The position numbers and the translations under genes are program-made. A model generated the notes under the pieces. It was given only the letters and a program-made list of their open reading frames with translations, had not been told where the DNA came from and made no database searches. A stretch of 64,000 bases of DNA from the NCBI RefSeq assembly GCF_014295415.1, contig NZ_CP052909.1, forward strand, positions 310,001 to 374,000, given 5' to 3'. Shown here in pieces: positions 60,748 through 64,000 of this stretch. Origin of the DNA: Constantimarinum furrinae (lineage in GTDB: Bacteria; Bacteroidota; Bacteroidia; Flavobacteriales; Flavobacteriaceae). Each line of letters begins with the position of its first letter. Position 1 is the first letter of the stretch.

Positions 60748-62211
60748 CTATTTATTTAGGGCTTTTAATAGTTCCTGCACAATCTTAAAATCATCAAACT
60801 CGAAGCGTTCTCCTTGTATCTCCTGATAGGTCTCATGCCCCTTTCCTGCAATAAGGATGATGTCGCGTTCTTCTGCCAATTGACATGCAGTTTTAATAGC
60901 CTGTTTTCTTTCGGTAATGGACAGGGTTTTCTTAAAATGTTCGGCGCCAACTCCTGCTTCTATCTGGGCAATGATCTTTTCGGGATCCTCATTTCTGGGG
61001 TTGTCACTTGTAAAAATGACCTTAGTACTCAGCGATGCTGCGATATTGCCCATTTTTGGACGTTTTGTTACGTCCCTGTCTCCACCACAACCCACCACCG
61101 TAATAAGGGATTCGTTTCCGGTACGGATCGAATTGATGGTTTCCAAAACATTCTTTAAAGCATCAGGGGTATGCGCATAATCCACAATAGCTGTGATATT
61201 CTTTTCAGAAATCAAATGCTGAAACCTTCCATCTACACTTTCCAAAGTGCTCATCAACTGAAGGATCTCAATGGTTTCAAGTCCTAGCAATTCGGCCGTA
61301 GCGTAAATCGCCAGTAAATTATAGGCATTAAATGCACCAATAAGCCTCACCCATAGTTCGTTATTGTTTATTTTCAGTAAGAGTCCGTTAAACTGATTTT
61401 CCAATATCTGCGCCCGATAATCGGCATGCGATTTAAGAGCATAGGTATAGCTATAGGCCGCTGTATTCTGAAGCATCACCGGACCGTTTTTATCATCGGC
61501 ATTAACCAGGGCAAAAGCCGTTTTGGGCAACCGATCGAAAAATAATTTCTTTACATCACGGTATTCTTTAAAGTCCTTATGGTAGTCCAGATGATCATGA
61601 GAGAGGTTTGTAAAAATTCCCCCTTTAAAGGAAAGACCTTCCGTTCTCTTTTGATGAATTCCGTGAGAACTCACCTCCATAAAACAAAATTCAACACCCG
61701 CATCGACCATTTTTCGCAGGTATTCATTGATGGTGATAGAATCGGGCGTGGTGTGTGTTGCTTTAAATTCTTTTTTCCCAACAAGTATTTTTACCGTGGA
61801 AAGCAAACCTACTTCATATCCGGCTTTTGTAAACAGGTCGTATAACAGCGTTGAGACCGTTGTTTTTCCATTCGTTCCGGTAACTCCTATCAGTTTAAGG
61901 TCTTCGGAAGGGTTTCCGAAGTAATTTGAAGCCATCATCGCAAGCGCCTGATGGGAATCTTCTACCTGAACATAGGTGATCCCGTTGATTGTTTCGGAAG
62001 GGATCTCCTCACAAACAATGGCAATAGCGCCCTTATCAGCTGCCATTTTTATAAACGAATGCCCGTCTGAAACAGTTCCGCGGATCGCGACAAAAACATC
62101 ATCCAATCCTATCTTTCTGGAATCGAAATCGATATTTCTAATAGCCACAGCTGTATTGCCTATCACCTTATCGATAGTCACCTTATACAATATGTCCCGT
62201 AATAATATCAA
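60748..62211 (-). CDS. murE: UDP-MurNAc-tripeptide synthetase MurE, meso-DAP type
   Basis: The 487-residue ligase adds the third residue of the stem peptide. The ATP loop is IGVTGTNGKTTVSTLLYDLF. The C-terminal DNPR motif in SDNPRNEDPEKI (Asp403 region) is the signature for meso-diaminopimelate rather than lysine. The start is TTG at 62211, overlapping the ftsI stop as TTGA, so it depends on coupling. The start is supported by the family-like ILLRDILYKVTIDKVIGN. mraY begins three bases downstream. Confidence 0.97.
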   Translation of the reverse strand: MILLRDILYKVTIDKVIGNTAVAIRNIDFDSRKIGLDDVFVAIRGTVSDGHSFIKMAADKGAIAIVCEEIPSETINGITYVQVEDSHQALAMMASNYFGNPSEDLKLIGVTGTNGKTTVSTLLYDLFTKAGYEVGLLSTVKILVGKKEFKATHTTPDSITINEYLRKMVDAGVEFCFMEVSSHGIHQKRTEGLSFKGGIFTNLSHDHLDYHKDFKEYRDVKKLFFDRLPKTAFALVNADDKNGPVMLQNTAAYSYTYALKSHADYRAQILENQFNGLLLKINNNELWVRLIGAFNAYNLLAIYATAELLGLETIEILQLMSTLESVDGRFQHLISEKNITAIVDYAHTPDALKNVLETINSIRTGNESLITVVGCGGDRDVTKRPKMGNIAASLSTKVIFTSDNPRNEDPEKIIAQIEAGVGAEHFKKTLSITERKQAIKTACQLAEERDIILIAGKGHETYQEIQGERFEFDDFKIVQELLKALNK

Positions 62212-64000
62212 TTTAAATTAAGTGTTATTTGCATACCCTTTTTTAATGCTTCACCGGCATCTACCGACTGACTTTTAACTGTACCATTCCCGGCAACTTC
62301 AACTTTTAACCCCAGGTTTTCTAGCAAAGAGACAGCGTCCATTCCAGCCATTCCGGCAACATTGGGCACCTTACTAAAATTCTTTTGTATTCTGTTGTAG
62401 TAATTTTCGAAGTCAGTATCTAAAACCTCATCGGTTTCTTCAATATTGTCAACTTCTGCAATTCTCGGAGAATCGGTATAGATCTTTTGTGCAATTCTTT
62501 TAAAGACCGGCCCCGTTACATCGGCACCGTAGTATCCCTTTTTCGTACTGGGTTTATGGATCACTACGATACAGGAATATTTTGGGTTATATGCCGGGAA
62601 ATATCCGGCAAAAGAAGAGATGTATTTCCTGTCTTCATCCCATCCGTCAAGCCAATATTCTGTTCGGGCAGTTCCTGTTTTTCCGGCCATCGAAAAGTGT
62701 TCTGAATACAAACTCTGACCCGTTCCCCGCTTTACAATGTTCAGAAGTATATCCTGAATTTTCTTTAAGGTTTCTATCGAACATATCCTATCTTCAATCA
62801 CTTCACTATTAAAGGTCTCTACAGGTTGACTATATGCCCTGACCTCTTTTATAAATCTCGGTTTAACCAAAATTCCGTTATTGGCAATGGCATTGTAAAA
62901 TGTCAAAGTCTGTAAAGGTGTAAGACTTAGATTGTATCCGTAGGCCATGGATGGCAAAGCGTTCTTACTCCATTTGGTGTGTCCCGGTTCTGGAATCATA
63001 GGAGTTCCTTCACCTTTTATTCGAATACCGGTTTTCTTATCAAGATGCCAGGACTTCAATCTGTCGGTAAATTTTTTAGGATCCTTGGCGTAGTGGTCAT
63101 CAATAATAGTTGCAATTCCAATATTGGAAGAGACTTCCAATACTCTCGCAGCAGATATTTCTCCATAACCCCCTCGCTTGCTGTCATTAATATTCCTACC
63201 ATAGAAACGTTTAGTACCCTGCTTAGTGTCTACCACTGTCGATGTATCGATCACCTTATCCTCCAAGGCAGCCATTAATGCCATTACTTTAAATGTAGAA
63301 CCCGGCTCATGAGATTCTCCTACGGCATAGTTCAGTTTTTCGTAATACGTTCCCGAATTGGTACGCCCTAAATTGGAGACTGCCTTTATCTCTCCTGTAG
63401 AAACCTCCATAACGATCACCGATCCGTGTTCGGCCTCGTAATATTCCATCTGTTTTAGTAAGGCGTGATGTGCAATATCCTGTATGTTCACATCGATGGT
63501 CGAAATAATATCGTAACCGTCCTGTGGTTCTATCTCATTCTCATCATATACCGGCTTCCATTGTCCTTTGGCGATCTTTTGTTTTAATCGAGTACCTTGT
63601 TTTCCACGTAAATATTTATCAAAAGCTCCCTCAATTCCAACTTCATATGTTCCCGGCTGATCCCGACGTTCGTTACCAACCAATCGCTCTCCAATCTTGC
63701 CCATAGGATGTTCTCTCACAGTGCGCTGCACTACAATGATCCCACCTTTATACGGCCCGAGTCTGAAGAGCGGAAATGATTTTATCTTCTTATAATCTGA
63801 GTAACCAAGATTTTTAGCGACCAGCAAATACCTGTTCTTATTGGACCGGGCTTTTCTGAAAAGGCTTTGGTAATGCGAGGCCGGTTTCCCTAATAGTTTA
63901 CTCAACTCTTTAGACAAGGGAACCAGATTTTCTTTAAAATTTGCCGAGGAAACCGTTACGGCATCAAAGCGGATATCGTATTTAGGCACCGAGGTTGCTA
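62208..64000 (-). CDS. ftsI: Septal penicillin-binding protein FtsI/PBP3-type transpeptidase with PASTA domain (5' truncated by window)
   Basis: The frame runs off the window edge at 64000, so the N-terminal membrane helix and first residues are missing; the GTG at 63989 is an internal Val (preceding residues ATS), not the start. Visible are the PBP dimerisation domain and the transpeptidase domain. The latter has STFK in HEPGSTFKVMALMAAL, SSN in LEVSSNIGIATI and KTG in MAGKTGTART. A single C-terminal PASTA domain begins VPNVAGMAGMDAVSLLENLGL. It cross-links septal peptidoglycan with FtsW. Unlike E. coli FtsI it carries PASTA, which I believe is normal in Bacteroidetes. It is followed directly by murE with a four-base overlap. 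Confidence 0.95.
   Translation of the reverse strand, partial: ATSVPKYDIRFDAVTVSSANFKENLVPLSKELSKLLGKPASHYQSLFRKARSNKNRYLLVAKNLGYSDYKKIKSFPLFRLGPYKGGIIVVQRTVREHPMGKIGERLVGNERRDQPGTYEVGIEGAFDKYLRGKQGTRLKQKIAKGQWKPVYDENEIEPQDGYDIISTIDVNIQDIAHHALLKQMEYYEAEHGSVIVMEVSTGEIKAVSNLGRTNSGTYYEKLNYAVGESHEPGSTFKVMALMAALEDKVIDTSTVVDTKQGTKRFYGRNINDSKRGGYGEISAARVLEVSSNIGIATIIDDHYAKDPKKFTDRLKSWHLDKKTGIRIKGEGTPMIPEPGHTKWSKNALPSMAYGYNLSLTPLQTLTFYNAIANNGILVKPRFIKEVRAYSQPVETFNSEVIEDRICSIETLKKIQDILLNIVKRGTGQSLYSEHFSMAGKTGTARTEYWLDGWDEDRKYISSFAGYFPAYNPKYSCIVVIHKPSTKKGYYGADVTGPVFKRIAQKIYTDSPRIAEVDNIEETDEVLDTDFENYYNRIQKNFSKVPNVAGMAGMDAVSLLENLGLKVEVAGNGTVKSQSVDAGEALKKGMQITLNLN

Noticed and set aside
63989-63989. GTG at 63989 as the start of the penicillin-binding protein
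   Set aside because: The frame continues to the window edge with family-like residues (ATSVPKYDIRF), and the membrane anchor is missing. The true start lies outside.
1-64000. Mobile elements, integrases, toxin-antitoxin pairs or known anti-phage systems
   Set aside because: No transposase, recombinase, restriction, Cas or toxin-like reading frame was found, and no insertion-like terminal repeats flank any gene block.

Overview
The window looks like chromosomal DNA from a marine-type member of the Flavobacteriaceae (Bacteroidetes). The evidence: a short (287 aa) primary sigma factor without region 1.1; several genes preceded by the Bacteroidetes -7 promoter element TAnnTTTG; type IX secretion genes (PorT, a plug-domain protein, a protein with a C-terminal sorting domain); a menaquinone-type UbiE; an FtsZ with a very long linker; frequent TTG/GTG starts; and an AccD without zinc-ribbon cysteines. 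I see no insertion sequence, phage, integrase or CRISPR array. It reads as a core-genome segment with one or two accessory stretches.

Layout. 1-4 kb: a fragment of a divergent gene (probably nqrA), a T9SS plug-domain protein, a DUF3667 membrane protein, ApaG, a 55-residue membrane peptide and an NTF2-like exported protein. 4-13.7 kb: a one-protein hybrid two-component system, a TANGO2/NRDE protein, P5C dehydrogenase, a NUDIX hydrolase, RsmG, a fatty acid desaturase, a serine hydrolase and a membrane protein. 13.7-19.7 kb: an aminotransferase/CPBP protease/PurT operon converging on trkA-trkH. 19.8-26.7 kb: ubiE-porT, an RNA methyltransferase, tamL, class II aldolase and accD. 26.7-35.4 kb: lipoproteins, rpsO, pnp, an ECF sigma operon with a membrane-anchored beta-barrel protein, and rpoD. 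35.5-39.9 kb: a BLUF photoreceptor/rpe/AraC-type regulator operon, a T9SS cargo protein and an MtfA-like peptidase.

40.1-48.1 kb is the most unusual part. Two convergent operons meet tail to tail. One encodes an exported protein with a phosphohistidine domain followed by an ATP-grasp domain (glucan-water-dikinase order), plus an exported SxxK serine hydrolase. The other encodes a second exported SxxK serine hydrolase, plus an NTT (ATP/ADP translocase)-like transporter fused to HEAT repeats. A kinase in the periplasm needs ATP there and a nucleotide translocase could provide it, so together they suggest an extracytoplasmic phosphorylation system. That is inference.

48.2-50.2 kb holds a conserved hypothetical gene, an eight-copy 85/86-bp tandem array whose units fold into terminator-like hairpins, tRNA-Arg(UCG) and a YqeY-type gene. 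50.3-64 kb is the division and cell-wall (dcw) cluster on the minus strand: ftsI (cut by the window end), murE, mraY, murD, ftsW, murG, murC, ftsQ, ftsA, ftsZ. Most genes are tightly spaced or overlapping, and a strong terminator follows ftsZ.
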